This document shows positions 1-9,381 of a stretch of DNA of 64,000 bases, piece after piece. The stretch's first letter is position 1; each line of letters begins with the position of its first letter. A program made the translations under genes and the position numbers. The notes under the pieces were generated by a model. The model did not search any database and was not told the DNA's origin. It saw only the letters and a program-made list of their open reading frames with translations. Origin of the DNA: Bacteroides oleiciplenus YIT 12058 (lineage in GTDB: Bacteria; Bacteroidota; Bacteroidia; Bacteroidales; Bacteroidaceae); NCBI RefSeq assembly GCF_000315485.1, contig NZ_JH992942.1, positions 288,028 through 352,027 on the forward strand. The letters run 5' to 3'.

Positions 1-1
1 T

Positions 2-772
2 CTGGCTTTCGTTCCGGAAGATATTAAAGCGGTTAGTACTACTCCTTTTGAGTCATATCTGGTGAATGATAGCAATTACTATCTGTATTATACTTATCTC
101 TGCGCTGAGGGAAAGGCATGGAGTGTCCGTTCTCATGGAATGGTAGAACCAAACACTAAATTTTTGCTGGAAGAGTTTGAGAAAGCAGAATTGAATGACC
201 GGGAACATGTAGCTGTGCAGTTCATTGCTTTTAAGGATAGCCGGTCTTTTGTTTTGAAACCGGCTGTCAGTGTAGAGTTTCGCATTGATACGGTGAAGTT
301 TTATAAGCTGCATACGTTTCAGGAATCAGAGTTCTTTGAAACTCCCGCATTGATTTATGACATAGTGAAGGATGATATTCCTACCAAACAAGTGTATGTT
401 TCCGCTGAGGAACTGCAGTCTGCTTTGCTCCAGAAAACACTGGTGGATAAGCCAAAATCCCAGCCCATTGTGAAGCGTGGCGGACAGAGTGGTATCATCG
501 AAATAGACCTCCATATAGCTGAACTGCTGGATGATACTCATGGGATGAGTAACAGTGAGATATTGAATTATCAGTTGGATAAGTTCCGCGAAGTGCTGGA
601 ACAGTATAAGAATAAGCGTGAACAGCGCATTGTCTTCATTCATGGTAAAGGTGACGGTGTGCTTCGCAAGGCGCTGCTTGATGAATTGAAACGTAAGTAT
701 TCGGCTTTCCGGCATCAGGATGCTTCTTTCCAGGAATATGGTTTCGGGGCGACGATGGTGACAGTGAAATAA
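2..772 (+). CDS. DUF2027/Smr-domain protein, 5'-truncated by the window
   Basis: The reading frame is open from base 2, so the gene starts upstream of the window; the GTG at 62 is only an internal codon. The visible part is about 256 residues. Its C-terminal ~90 residues form a Smr (MutS2 C-terminal) domain: a DLH motif followed by IHGKGDGVLRKAL, which is the HGxGxGxLR signature of Smr nucleases and nucleic-acid-binding proteins. The upstream part matches the DUF2027 layout that precedes Smr in Bacteroidetes. Smr domains bind or nick nucleic acid; the cellular role of the DUF2027 family is not established. It converges with the next gene, and a long inverted repeat fills the gap. Confident of the family, not of the function. 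Confidence 0.85.
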   Translation: MAFVPEDIKAVSTTPFESYLVNDSNYYLYYTYLCAEGKAWSVRSHGMVEPNTKFLLEEFEKAELNDREHVAVQFIAFKDSRSFVLKPAVSVEFRIDTVKFYKLHTFQESEFFETPALIYDIVKDDIPTKQVYVSAEELQSALLQKTLVDKPKSQPIVKRGGQSGIIEIDLHIAELLDDTHGMSNSEILNYQLDKFREVLEQYKNKREQRIVFIHGKGDGVLRKALLDELKRKYSAFRHQDASFQEYGFGATMVTVK

Positions 773-863
773 GTTACGAGTTACAAAAAGCTACGAGCTA
801 CGAGTATCTTGCGCATAATAGTGCAGCAACTCGTAGCTCGTAGCTTTTTGTAACTTGTAGCTT
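771..863. repeat. Long inverted repeat between convergent genes, likely bidirectional terminator
   Basis: A perfect 25-bp inverted repeat (781-805 with 829-853) extends to about 35 bp per arm (771-805 with 829-863) with two mismatches. The spacer is 23 bases. Each arm contains the tandem word GCTACGA/GCTACGAG. It overlaps the stop of the Smr gene and ends eight bases before the stop of the convergent DUF5723 gene, so transcripts from both sides would form a very stable hairpin. Termination is inferred from position and structure. Confidence 0.75.
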
Positions 864-870
864 TTGCAGT

Positions 871-2181
871 TTAATCAGAACTTTTCTTTCCTAAAGGAAT
901 AGAAAGTCCGATGAAAGCATTCACATGTTTGGAATTGTTTCCGAAATACATGTAGTCGGTTCCCAACATTAAAGGACCTACTTTGAAGGCGATACCGAAT
1001 GTCTCGCCACCTTGTATCATGGAGTAACTTAATGAAGCATTAATTAAGGTGTTTGGACGATAATTGGCTGAGAGAGTCAATTCGGAGTATGTTTTTAATT
1101 GTCCGAAACGGGTGGTTGACAATAAGCCTAAGCCCAATTTGTTATCCAGCAATCCGTATTCTCCCCCTAAAACCATAGTCGGTGATAAAGAAGTGGTGCG
1201 AGACTTGTTTTCTTTCTTCTGCAAACCGTATAATTCAAAATCCAGCACTTCGGATGAATCACCGTAATTGTCTTTATTAATAATCGTATTTTTGTTTGAT
1301 TCGGCTATCTGAGTGCTCGATTTGCCCCAGGAGATAAATCCTAAATCAAGAATTGCGGCAGAGAAGGTGAGGTTCTTCATTACCTGATAACTTGCTCCCA
1401 AATCGAAGCCTGCTCCGTAACCGCTGATGCCGAAGTTGTTGTTGTCCAGATCGGTGATGTATCCATTTTCTTCTTCTAAATCCAGTCCTTTGGCAGAGGC
1501 TTCCAGATATGCATCCGCTTTCAATTGCAATTCAGAGTCTATTCCTGCTTCTTTTGCGGATATATAGAGTTGGTTGATCTTTAGGTTTATATTTCCGGCA
1601 CCTAATAAAAGTTTAGCTTTACCACCTATGGTCAGGCGTTCGTTGATGGCACGTGAATAGCCTGCTCCGACTTCTATATAAGAATTTAGACGCAGTTTCT
1701 CATTTTGGATATTGAAAGCTTGTTGACCTTCCCAATTAAAGTTTTCCACATCTACCGCCCGCAGATACTCGAACATGGTTTTGGGGATTGTGGCATCTAC
1801 ATCTACGCGAGCTCCGACGTTGAACGACCAAAAGCTTTTTCCTTTATAGAATCCGAAAGAGATAACATCAGTGTTGAGACTGATATTCAACTCATTCATG
1901 CCTTTCAAGCGGTTGTAGAACTTGTCATTGTTATAAAATTCTCCGTCGGAATCAAAAATGTCAATGACGTCTTGGATGCCCAGAGAATTGGATGATACCT
2001 CGGCAGTCAATGAACCTATAACAGGCAGATTGACATAGCCACGCTTCGGTTGCGATGCCGGGTTTAGTTGCATACGGGTACTGCTACCTTCCATGAAATA
2101 GGATGAACGTAAGTACTGTGCTTGCATAGCTGTAGGCACAAATAGGGAAATGCAAAATCCCAGAAGTAAAAGCTTTCTCAT
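871..2181 (-). CDS. DUF5723 family outer-membrane beta-barrel protein
   Basis: 436 residues with a cleavable signal peptide (basic start, hydrophobic core, AMQAQ cleavage region). The rest is alternating hydrophobic and aromatic strand segments with repeated glycine/alanine turns (for example GISGYGAGFDLGASYQ), typical of an outer-membrane barrel. The N-terminal stretch with RMQLNPASQPKRGYVNLP resembles the DUF5723 proteins common in Bacteroidales. No catalytic motif is visible. It is probably a surface or structural outer-membrane protein of unknown function. It is transcribed alone; a well-matched Bacteroides promoter lies just upstream. Confidence 0.8.
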   Translation of the reverse strand: MRKLLLLGFCISLFVPTAMQAQYLRSSYFMEGSSTRMQLNPASQPKRGYVNLPVIGSLTAEVSSNSLGIQDVIDIFDSDGEFYNNDKFYNRLKGMNELNISLNTDVISFGFYKGKSFWSFNVGARVDVDATIPKTMFEYLRAVDVENFNWEGQQAFNIQNEKLRLNSYIEVGAGYSRAINERLTIGGKAKLLLGAGNINLKINQLYISAKEAGIDSELQLKADAYLEASAKGLDLEEENGYITDLDNNNFGISGYGAGFDLGASYQVMKNLTFSAAILDLGFISWGKSSTQIAESNKNTIINKDNYGDSSEVLDFELYGLQKKENKSRTTSLSPTMVLGGEYGLLDNKLGLGLLSTTRFGQLKTYSELTLSANYRPNTLINASLSYSMIQGGETFGIAFKVGPLMLGTDYMYFGNNSKHVNAFIGLSIPLGKKSSD

Positions 2182-2233
2182 TGTGTCTCGTTATTTGTGG
2201 GTTATTGTTAATGAATACTTAGAATTGTTTATG

Positions 2234-2265
2234 CAAAGTTAAAACTCTTATTTGTGATATGCAAA
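2234..2265 (-). promoter_or_regulatory. Bacteroides-type promoter of the DUF5723 gene
   Basis: On the minus strand there is a -33 TTTG (2262-2265) and a -7 TAACTTTG (2234-2241), separated by 20 bases. This is a perfect match to TTTG-N19-21-TAnnTTTG. The expected transcript start near 2227 leaves a leader of about 45 bases. Confidence 0.65.
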
Positions 2266-2343
2266 TATAAAATTGCAGAAAGTTGAGATAAATGGTGTTT
2301 ATACGAGAATATGCGGTTTTAAAAACGGATTAAGTGGAGATAA

Positions 2344-3366
2344 CTATTCCTGCTTTATCACATTTCCTTTACGGTCAATAATAATGGCAGAGTACGAGCC
2401 TTTCAAAGTACATTGAAACAAATTTTTATTGATAGGTGTGATGTCTTTGTAGAGCGGAGGAGTAATTGGTTTCCCGTCTTCGCTCATCAAGCCATAGCTG
2501 TTGACCATACCATAACAATATAAACCGGTGGGTTCAGATATCTCTATGCCACTATCTGTATATTTACCGGTATCGTAATCTAATCTTGCTATACTGCTAT
2601 ATACACATGGATTTATCATTTCTCCTTTATAAGAAAGAAGCGATTTACTTTCGTCTGTTCTTGTGACGACTGCTGCATCTTTCGTTAACTCTATATAAGC
2701 ATACTCTGCCGGAATTGCTACATGCAAAGACTCGTCAAGGACACCGTATTTTTTATTATTTCTGAATAATCTTTTACCATATACAGGCGTTTCGATATAA
2801 TCGAATGAAGGAGCCAATACCCATTCTCCTTTTTGATTGATGATGCCGCATTTCCCTGATCCATCGAACATGCTGCAATAACCGTTGCGGAAAACAAAAT
2901 TAATATTTTTTGCATTGTCCTTAAAGTAAGGGTATTGAAAACCAATGACTACTTTCCCCTGTTGGTTGATGAAACCGATTTTGTCATTTGATACTACTGC
3001 TGCCAGTCCCTCTGCAAAAATCCAGGCATGTGTATATTGTTCCGGAATAGTGACTTCTCCCGTATAGCGGTTGAAGTATCCCCGTTTATTCTTTTTTGAG
3101 AATACCACTAATGTGTCCGAATATTGGTCGGAAGCCAACAGCCAGTCTATTTTGTCGATCGTGGTTTTTCCAGTCTTTGAATTGATGAGTTTATACCCGT
3201 CTTTTGTTCGCATGGAATAGCATTCACTGCTATACGTATCTCCAAAAGATTCGTATCCTTTATTGCTTTTTATGTATTCTGCAAGGATGACAGTAGTGAT
3301 GGCACATAAACAAACTACACTGATTGTAGCAAGTATTCGTTTAAAAGTAAATCGTTTCATAGTCAT
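2344..3366 (-). CDS. WG-repeat protein with N-terminal membrane anchor
   Basis: 340 residues. Residues ~8-30 are a hydrophobic segment acting as signal anchor or uncleaved signal peptide. The rest consists of repeats of the WG (KWG) type: recurring units such as GYFNRYTGEVTIPEQY, GFINQQGKVVIGFQY, GIINQKGEWVLAPSFDYI and GVLDESLHVAIPAEYAYI, each ending in a proline or aromatic turn. Such repeats form beta-propeller-like binding surfaces; no enzymatic activity is expected. The gene starts five bases after the stop of the SpoT-like gene, so the two are probably co-transcribed. Its substrate or partner is unknown. Confidence 0.75.
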   Translation of the reverse strand: MTMKRFTFKRILATISVVCLCAITTVILAEYIKSNKGYESFGDTYSSECYSMRTKDGYKLINSKTGKTTIDKIDWLLASDQYSDTLVVFSKKNKRGYFNRYTGEVTIPEQYTHAWIFAEGLAAVVSNDKIGFINQQGKVVIGFQYPYFKDNAKNINFVFRNGYCSMFDGSGKCGIINQKGEWVLAPSFDYIETPVYGKRLFRNNKKYGVLDESLHVAIPAEYAYIELTKDAAVVTRTDESKSLLSYKGEMINPCVYSSIARLDYDTGKYTDSGIEISEPTGLYCYGMVNSYGLMSEDGKPITPPLYKDITPINKNLFQCTLKGSYSAIIIDRKGNVIKQE

Positions 3367-3371
3367 ATGTA

Positions 3372-5246
3372 TTATTTTAATTCTTCTCTTTGAACTTCAT
3401 CCACTCCCTCTATAAGACTGATGAAGCTGATAATATCTTGTAATTCGTTGAAAGAGTGCACGGAGAAATTAATGAAACAATCCACGATTTCGTCTGTTGT
3501 CGTTGTGTGCAAACTTTCAATAGAGAGCTTTAACTTATTGGTGATACAGTCAATCAGGTCGCTCAGGAGATGATAGCGATCCACCGCTCTGATATGAATT
3601 CGCACCGGATATAAGATTTCTTTGTCTTCTTTGAAGTCAATGGAGACAATGGAATCTCCTTTTTGAGATGCCAGGCGGATGGCGGTAGAACAATCACGTT
3701 TGTGGATAGTTACGGATTTGTCATTTTCCGTAAACCCGATAACTTCGTCACCCGGAAGCGGATGGCAAAAAGGGCAACGTTGATATGGTATCTTTTTCAT
3801 CCGATACAGATAAGTACGTAAATAACGTTTGGCTTTGTACGTTAATACGTGGTTGACCCAATCAGGTTGTGGATGTGTCTGTTCGTTTGCTCCGATTTCC
3901 ACACAATCTCCGCGGTGAAGTACGGTTTTGACAGAACATAGTTTTCCGTTGATGCGGGCATATTGGGCATGTTCTCCCAAACGGCTATGTATCTCGAATG
4001 CGAAGTCCAGAGCCGTGGCACGTTGTGGTAATATGATTGGTTGGCCTTTAGGGGTAAAAACCATAATGTCATCATTATAAAAAGATGAGACTACGTTTTC
4101 AATAAACCAACCATCCTGACTGTGATAAGCAATATCTTGCAGAACGAACTTGAACTTCTCGATCCACTTCTTGATATTACTTTCTGAGCGACTGGCCACG
4201 CAACCGAACTGTGAATAATAAACCATTCGTTCACTGCTGATATGTATTTCTTCCCAGGTGCCATGTTCGGACAGTAACTTCACATGAAAACTTTGATAAC
4301 CGTTTTCTTTGGGCGAGTCTATATAGTTGGCAATACTACCCGGTTTTTCTTTAAATGTATCTGTCAATAGCGAGTAAATCTGCAAGCACAGATTCTTTTC
4401 CGACACTTCTTCCTTGTCGGGAAAAATAATCTGGATGAAATGTCTGTGGGCCAGATGCTTGAAGTCTGTGTGTGATTTATTTATCTTACGCCATAGACTA
4501 TAAGGCATTCTATACCGTACTTCTATTCTCACTTGGATATTATGCTTTTGAAGAATACTCTCTATTTTATTTGTGAGAGCTGTTAGTGCGGCATCATTAT
4601 CTGCTTTGTCTTGCTGAAGCAGTTCCACAAATTGCGCATATTCGTGTGGGCAGCGGAAACGGAAACTGAGATTTTCCAGCTCTGTTTTTATATCATACAG
4701 TCCTAAACGGTTAGCTAATGGAGCGTAGAAATAGTCCGTTTCACCCGCTATCTTCATTTGCTTATCGGGCTTCATACTGTTGAGCGTACGCATGTTATGC
4801 AGGCGATCGGCTAACTTTATCAAGATGGCACGTATGTCATAATGAACTGAGTCGAGCATCTGTTTGAAATTATCCAATTGTTTGGACATTTCGTAATGCT
4901 CTTTCTTCTGTTTGGTCACTACACGCACTAAGAAAGCAACATCTTCACCGAAGAGTTTTTCTATGTCTTCCATGGTGTATGATGTATCTTCCACTACATC
5001 GTGCAGGAAAGCGGCAATAACGGGATTGGCTCCCAGACTGAGTTCTTCGGCAACGATACGGGCCACTGCTATCGGATGGATGATATACGGTTCTCCGGTT
5101 TTGCGCGTTTGCTCCTTATGAGCCTCGTGAGCCAGTTGGTAAGCAGCTCTAATCTGTTCCATTTCTTGGGGTGTAACCCGTTGTTCCATCGTATGGAAGA
5201 GATTTTCCACACGTTCTTTTATCAGCTTTTCGTAATCTTGTTTCAT
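3372..5246 (-). CDS. RelA/SpoT-family (p)ppGpp hydrolase with degenerate synthetase domain
   Basis: 624 residues in the RSH order HD hydrolase - synthetase - TGS - C-terminal regulatory/ACT. The hydrolase half looks intact: HP at 57-58, LHDVVEDT (81-88), LIKLADRLHNMRT (142-154). The synthetase half is eroded: the usual KSIYSIxxK region reads RMPYSLWRK (246-254), the catalytic aspartate of the D-L-x-A-x-R motif appears to be lysine 263, and the ExQIRT motif reads EEIHIS. TGS is near 390-435 (DDIMVFTPKGQPI). It probably acts mainly as a cytosolic (p)ppGpp hydrolase in the stringent response, with synthesis left to a second RSH elsewhere; that is inferred. Co-oriented with the WG-repeat gene downstream. 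Shorter than classical ~740-residue RelA/SpoT. Confidence 0.85.
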   Translation of the reverse strand: MKQDYEKLIKERVENLFHTMEQRVTPQEMEQIRAAYQLAHEAHKEQTRKTGEPYIIHPIAVARIVAEELSLGANPVIAAFLHDVVEDTSYTMEDIEKLFGEDVAFLVRVVTKQKKEHYEMSKQLDNFKQMLDSVHYDIRAILIKLADRLHNMRTLNSMKPDKQMKIAGETDYFYAPLANRLGLYDIKTELENLSFRFRCPHEYAQFVELLQQDKADNDAALTALTNKIESILQKHNIQVRIEVRYRMPYSLWRKINKSHTDFKHLAHRHFIQIIFPDKEEVSEKNLCLQIYSLLTDTFKEKPGSIANYIDSPKENGYQSFHVKLLSEHGTWEEIHISSERMVYYSQFGCVASRSESNIKKWIEKFKFVLQDIAYHSQDGWFIENVVSSFYNDDIMVFTPKGQPIILPQRATALDFAFEIHSRLGEHAQYARINGKLCSVKTVLHRGDCVEIGANEQTHPQPDWVNHVLTYKAKRYLRTYLYRMKKIPYQRCPFCHPLPGDEVIGFTENDKSVTIHKRDCSTAIRLASQKGDSIVSIDFKEDKEILYPVRIHIRAVDRYHLLSDLIDCITNKLKLSIESLHTTTTDEIVDCFINFSVHSFNELQDIISFISLIEGVDEVQREELK

Positions 5247-5326
5247 AGTACTTATGGATAATGGCGTTTATAAAGTTATCACTTGCTTTCTTCCTAGTCA
5301 AAGACTGTCTTAGTCTGATCGTTTTT

Positions 5327-6406
5327 TTACTTCCGGTAAGGTGTCGTTTCGCCGAGATACAAGTCATCAGCAATATGTAATATTACATCATGCAGTTCCA
5401 AGTCATTTTTGTAGAACTGGGGGATGGCATCGTAACCAATGGCAGCGCCTAACAAGTTCCCGGTTACAGCACCTGTAGAATCACTGTCACCTGTATGATT
5501 TACAGCTGCAATCATGGCCTTTTCGAAGTTTTCAAAATAGCTCAAAGCACAGTAGATGGCTATAGCGGCGGTTTCTTCAGCCACCCATCCGCCACCTAAT
5601 TCGTCTTCGATGGCACGTACATCATCTGTTGAAATATCTGACAGGAGGATAGCTTTCTTTATTAAATAAATAAATTGTCCTACTTCTTCGGCATGGTTGC
5701 CAAACATTTGCTGCACTGACTCCAATCCTTCCCTGATATAATTCTTGAATGTCTCCTTCTGCGGATGTTCATCGGTAGCCAGACGATAAATGACATGGGC
5801 AGTAAAGGCTGCCGGAATAAAACCTAATGGATGTTGGTGGGTAAGCTCTGCTGCGTCTGCCGCAAGGCGGTCAATAGCATCTATATCCGATATTCGTCCT
5901 TGGGCTACACCATATAAGGGGATGGGGGCGATGCGCATAACACCACCACATCCTTTACTGTTATTATGGAAGTTTTTTCCTGCCATAATATAAGAAAGAG
6001 CAGTGAGACAAGTATTGCCGGGGGCTCTGCGTTGATTCAGTTCCGGAATATCCCCGATCCAACATTCATTAAAACGTTTGTTCCTCCTACCTGATTGCGT
6101 ATAATACCATTCTATGTAAGCTTCACAAATACTATGTACAGGAGTGCTCCCCTTTTCTTTTGCATTCAAAATGCCACAGGCTGTAAACAGTGTCATTTGT
6201 GTATCATCAGAAATCCAGGCCTTTTCGGCAGAATTGTCTTCGTTCCTCCACCATTGCCTGATATCAAGACGGGTAATTCCTGCATTTCCATATTTTCTTT
6301 GAATAGCTGCAGAATCTAAAAATTCTACAGGATAGCCTAAAGCATCACCTATGGCTCCACCTATCAATGAACCACGAATTCTGTCTTTTTGTATTTTCTC
6401 GTCCAT
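5327..6406 (-). CDS. ADP-ribosylglycohydrolase family protein
   Basis: 359 residues, the normal size for the DraG/ARH family. The N-terminus has RIRGSLIGGAIGDALGYPVEF, the first metal-binding motif is SDDTQMT (66-72), and the second is HTGDSDSTGAVTGNLLGAAIG near residue 310. These acidic clusters bind two Mg ions in ARH enzymes that remove ADP-ribose from proteins or small molecules. It is cytosolic, with no signal peptide. It lies 80 bases upstream of the RSH gene in the same direction. The substrate cannot be told from sequence. Confidence 0.88.
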   Translation of the reverse strand: MDEKIQKDRIRGSLIGGAIGDALGYPVEFLDSAAIQRKYGNAGITRLDIRQWWRNEDNSAEKAWISDDTQMTLFTACGILNAKEKGSTPVHSICEAYIEWYYTQSGRRNKRFNECWIGDIPELNQRRAPGNTCLTALSYIMAGKNFHNNSKGCGGVMRIAPIPLYGVAQGRISDIDAIDRLAADAAELTHQHPLGFIPAAFTAHVIYRLATDEHPQKETFKNYIREGLESVQQMFGNHAEEVGQFIYLIKKAILLSDISTDDVRAIEDELGGGWVAEETAAIAIYCALSYFENFEKAMIAAVNHTGDSDSTGAVTGNLLGAAIGYDAIPQFYKNDLELHDVILHIADDLYLGETTPYRK

Positions 6407-6921
6407 AATATTGTTTCTTTCTTGTTTTTATATAGAGATACCTGTTTTCCTTCATTCTATCACTTCGATTAAATTTAATGTAATTCAAGCGATAGGTTTA
6501 ATGAATTTTTATCGAATGAAATATCAGATATTTCTGCATGTTCACACACTTCTTTCAATTTTTCTATATTTTTCTGATGGATATTAATACGTTTTTCGGT
6601 TGTTATAATTTCTATACCACTTGGTATTCTGTCTTGTAGGTGTGCGACTGCACCTGCGATTAACAATGATACGGACATGCTGCACTCATATCGATGGCTT
6701 ACTAAGAAAACTAAAGTAAGGTTACATCAGAGCGTAACTTTACTTTCTATAATTATACTATATCAGTTTAAAGATCAGTTTGTTGTGGCTTATTCTGCTA
6801 TAGCACCTCTGGTAACACTGGTATTAAAGTATAATATATGGCCGAAAATAGGTAATAAAATGATCAGTATGCTTGAGCTTACGGAATGCCATATTATCCC
6901 GTATAAGCATTTTATTGCTCT
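6407..6921. other. 515-base spacer without a convincing gene
   Basis: It lies between the start of the ADP-ribosylglycohydrolase gene and the end of the dynamin cluster. Two short open frames overlap here on opposite strands: 67 codons on minus (6475-6678) and 82 codons on plus (6677-6925). The plus frame runs past the stop of the last dynamin gene. Neither has a recognisable domain. The minus one could be a small protein upstream of the glycohydrolase, but nothing supports it beyond being open. No terminator hairpin was recognised. Confidence 0.5.
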
Positions 6922-8736
6922 TTAGTGTATTATTGATTCTAATGTTTTGAGAGATTGTTGTAATTGAGCAATCTGTGAACGGAGTAATTGTTCTTTTTGT
7001 TGTTCTTCTGCAATTTTTTTATTAATTATGTGGTTATACTTTGAAGCAAATAGTGGTTTTATTTTCTCCATTTGCTCATTCAAATTGGTATTCGCTTCTG
7101 TAATCTTTTGCATATAATAACTTTGCATTTTCTCGATGTTTATTTCTAATTGACGTCGCACTTCATCTTTCATCTCTTGCTTAATTGTTTGCAGTTTCTT
7201 AAAGACACGAAAAAGAGGAGCAGTTGTTAGATTCCACTTGCTAAAGTTTGATTTATATTCCCTTTGCCATGAAGGCTTATTTTTCAATTTAAAAGTGAAG
7301 TCTAAGGCTGTTATAGAGAATGTTGAAGAAAACAAATTTCTAAATGAGTCAAAGTTGTTTTCGTGAAATGATATCAGTCCATTTAATTCTGAAGAGAATG
7401 CATTATAGCAATCTTGAAAACATGATTGCCCATAACTTATAGTGCTGCCTTCATCCATGACTCCTTGTGCTTCATTCTTAGAATCAGCTTGGTCTATTTT
7501 GTTACACACATATCTTTCAAAATCCATTTGCTTTTTATACCAAAGATTTTGTAATCGAGCTTCAGTAAAACTGAAGTTTTCGTCAGCGTCTTCTTTTTTA
7601 AAGAAGTTGGCCATAAATTGATTTAGTGGGATAGTTTGTAACCTTTTTAATGTGGCCAAGTCGGTTTCAAGTTGTATCTGTTTTTTTGATATCTCTTTCA
7701 TCAAATTTGCATTAAGCGACTTGATAAACCTATTCAAAGTTCCACGAATAGCATCATCTTTGCCTGCGAGAATCTCATTAAACATTCTTTTAGTATCTGA
7801 ATCAAATTCAGATGAAAGCATAAACCTGTCTTCGCTGGAAAGATGTTCAAGCATTCCTGTTCTTTCTATCAATCCCCTTTCCTCAAGAGATAAAAGAGTA
7901 GGAGCTAAAATAGTTTTAGGATTCTCTATACCAAAAAATGCATCTAATCGAGAATTAACCCATTTAATAAGACTTCTGCGTTCAACATCTTTTCGCAACA
8001 ATTCTACTTTTGTTATTAGGAAGAAGCATTTATCTATACAAGGTAATAAGTTATCTTCGATAAAACCAGATAGAGTTTGTGAAAAAGGTGTATTGGATGG
8101 AATTATCACCATTGCCAAGTCGCATTTCTCAGATATAGCACGTTCAGTAATTGTTTGGTGATTAGGATTTAGTGAATCTGTGCCAGGAGTATCTAAGATT
8201 ACAATACCATTTTTCAAAAAATCAGAAGGATGGTATACGACAGCTTCATCCAGGTCCTCGGATGCGTCATCTGATGTTGTTACTACATCAAAAATTCGAA
8301 GTAATAGTTCATCTTTTTTGTTGCCACCTAATAATCCTACAACTTTCAGCTTTATTTTTTCACCGATAGATAGCTTTTTATAAACCTCTGGCAGATACTT
8401 TTCAATTAGCGACAATTTATTATTACTGTACCTTAATGACTTTCCATTCTTATACTTGAGTTCAAGATCGGCGGTTTCTGCATACTTAATTGCAGTTATA
8501 GTTGTAGTTGTGCCTTGAAGTGAATTTGTGACAAAATAATCCGCACCTATTAATGAATTAATCAATGTTGATTTACCACTTGAAAACTCACCAACTATAC
8601 CGACATATATATTGGAATCTTTTGATCTTTGCTCAATCTTTCTTAACCGGTTCAAATATGAGTCTTTATTTATCTCAGGTAAGAGACTGTCTGAGATGAT
8701 AGTGTGGAGTGTATTAAGCGTTGACAATAAATCCAT
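6922..8736 (-). CDS. Dynamin-family GTPase (third dynamin of the cluster)
   Basis: 604 residues from the ATG at 8736; an in-frame TTG at 8790 would add 18 residues. The N-terminal GTPase domain has P-loop GEFSSGKST (49-57), a threonine-rich G2 loop just after, DTPG (182-185) and TKVE (242-245). The following helical region and a C-terminal coiled coil (KKIAEEQQKEQLLRSQIAQL) match the stalk of bacterial dynamin-like proteins, which bind and remodel membranes using GTP. It is the last gene of the eight-gene cluster and follows the small membrane protein. Three different dynamins in one cluster suggests they work as a hetero-complex; that is inference. Confidence 0.85.
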   Translation of the reverse strand: MDLLSTLNTLHTIISDSLLPEINKDSYLNRLRKIEQRSKDSNIYVGIVGEFSSGKSTLINSLIGADYFVTNSLQGTTTTITAIKYAETADLELKYKNGKSLRYSNNKLSLIEKYLPEVYKKLSIGEKIKLKVVGLLGGNKKDELLLRIFDVVTTSDDASEDLDEAVVYHPSDFLKNGIVILDTPGTDSLNPNHQTITERAISEKCDLAMVIIPSNTPFSQTLSGFIEDNLLPCIDKCFFLITKVELLRKDVERRSLIKWVNSRLDAFFGIENPKTILAPTLLSLEERGLIERTGMLEHLSSEDRFMLSSEFDSDTKRMFNEILAGKDDAIRGTLNRFIKSLNANLMKEISKKQIQLETDLATLKRLQTIPLNQFMANFFKKEDADENFSFTEARLQNLWYKKQMDFERYVCNKIDQADSKNEAQGVMDEGSTISYGQSCFQDCYNAFSSELNGLISFHENNFDSFRNLFSSTFSITALDFTFKLKNKPSWQREYKSNFSKWNLTTAPLFRVFKKLQTIKQEMKDEVRRQLEINIEKMQSYYMQKITEANTNLNEQMEKIKPLFASKYNHIINKKIAEEQQKEQLLRSQIAQLQQSLKTLESIIH

Positions 8737-8790
8737 AGTAACTCTTTTTAGATATGTTTCAATGGAAATTGAAACAGTGTTATGTAACAA

Positions 8791-9315
8791 TTATTCCTCA
8801 GCAAGTAAAACAGAACTAATAGATTTTTTGTATTTATCAAGTTGAGTTATATAAGCATCAATTAATGTGTAGATATTTTTTTCTTTATGAGTAGAAATAT
8901 AGGATGTAGCTACTGGATAAACAATAGCCATTGGCGCTAAAGTAAGAACAGCTGTACTAAGCATTCCTAAAGCCATACCTTTCGCTGCTATGAATCCAAG
9001 GGCACCTGCTCCTCCAACTGCGACATATTTCATACCAGATGAGATTTCATTATTTAATCTTTCTTCGGTCAAAACCATGTCTTTGGTCAGAAGTTCTTTT
9101 ATTAACTTACCTTTCCGAGGCTGGTTTCTGATAACTTCATCTAACCAGCGACCAAAAGAACCATATTCTGAAGTTAAGGTTAGAACCTTATCAGAAAAAA
9201 TAAGCTTTACTAACGGATAGGTTAGCGTTTGCTTTCTTGATTGCCCAATAAGGTCTCCCTTAAAAGAAGTAACAAAACCATCCCAAAGTTTCTCGAATTG
9301 TTGAATATCAGCCAT
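8791..9315 (-). CDS. Small membrane protein of the dynamin cluster, unknown family
   Basis: About 174 residues from the ATG at 9315 (MADIQQFEKLW); a GTG at 9342 would add nine residues. The N-terminal ~90 residues are soluble and mixed-charge. They are followed by a glycine/alanine-rich hydrophobic block (VAVGGAGALGFIAAKG, then LSTAVLTLAPMAIVYPVA) that could form two membrane helices, and a charged helical tail. I do not recognise the family. It sits between two dynamin genes, 39 bases after the 673-residue dynamin. A membrane anchor or partner for the dynamins is the simplest inference. Confidence 0.6.
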   Translation of the reverse strand: MADIQQFEKLWDGFVTSFKGDLIGQSRKQTLTYPLVKLIFSDKVLTLTSEYGSFGRWLDEVIRNQPRKGKLIKELLTKDMVLTEERLNNEISSGMKYVAVGGAGALGFIAAKGMALGMLSTAVLTLAPMAIVYPVATSYISTHKEKNIYTLIDAYITQLDKYKKSISSVLLAEE

Positions 9316-9381
9316 AAATGTTATGTTGTTAAAAGTATTCACGAGGCTATGCTTTTTTATAACCCCATGAATACATGAATG

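Noticed and set aside
6475..6678. 67-codon minus-strand frame upstream of the ADP-ribosylglycohydrolase gene
   Set aside because: Possible small gene, but no motif, promoter or conservation evidence can be seen; kept only as part of the spacer description.
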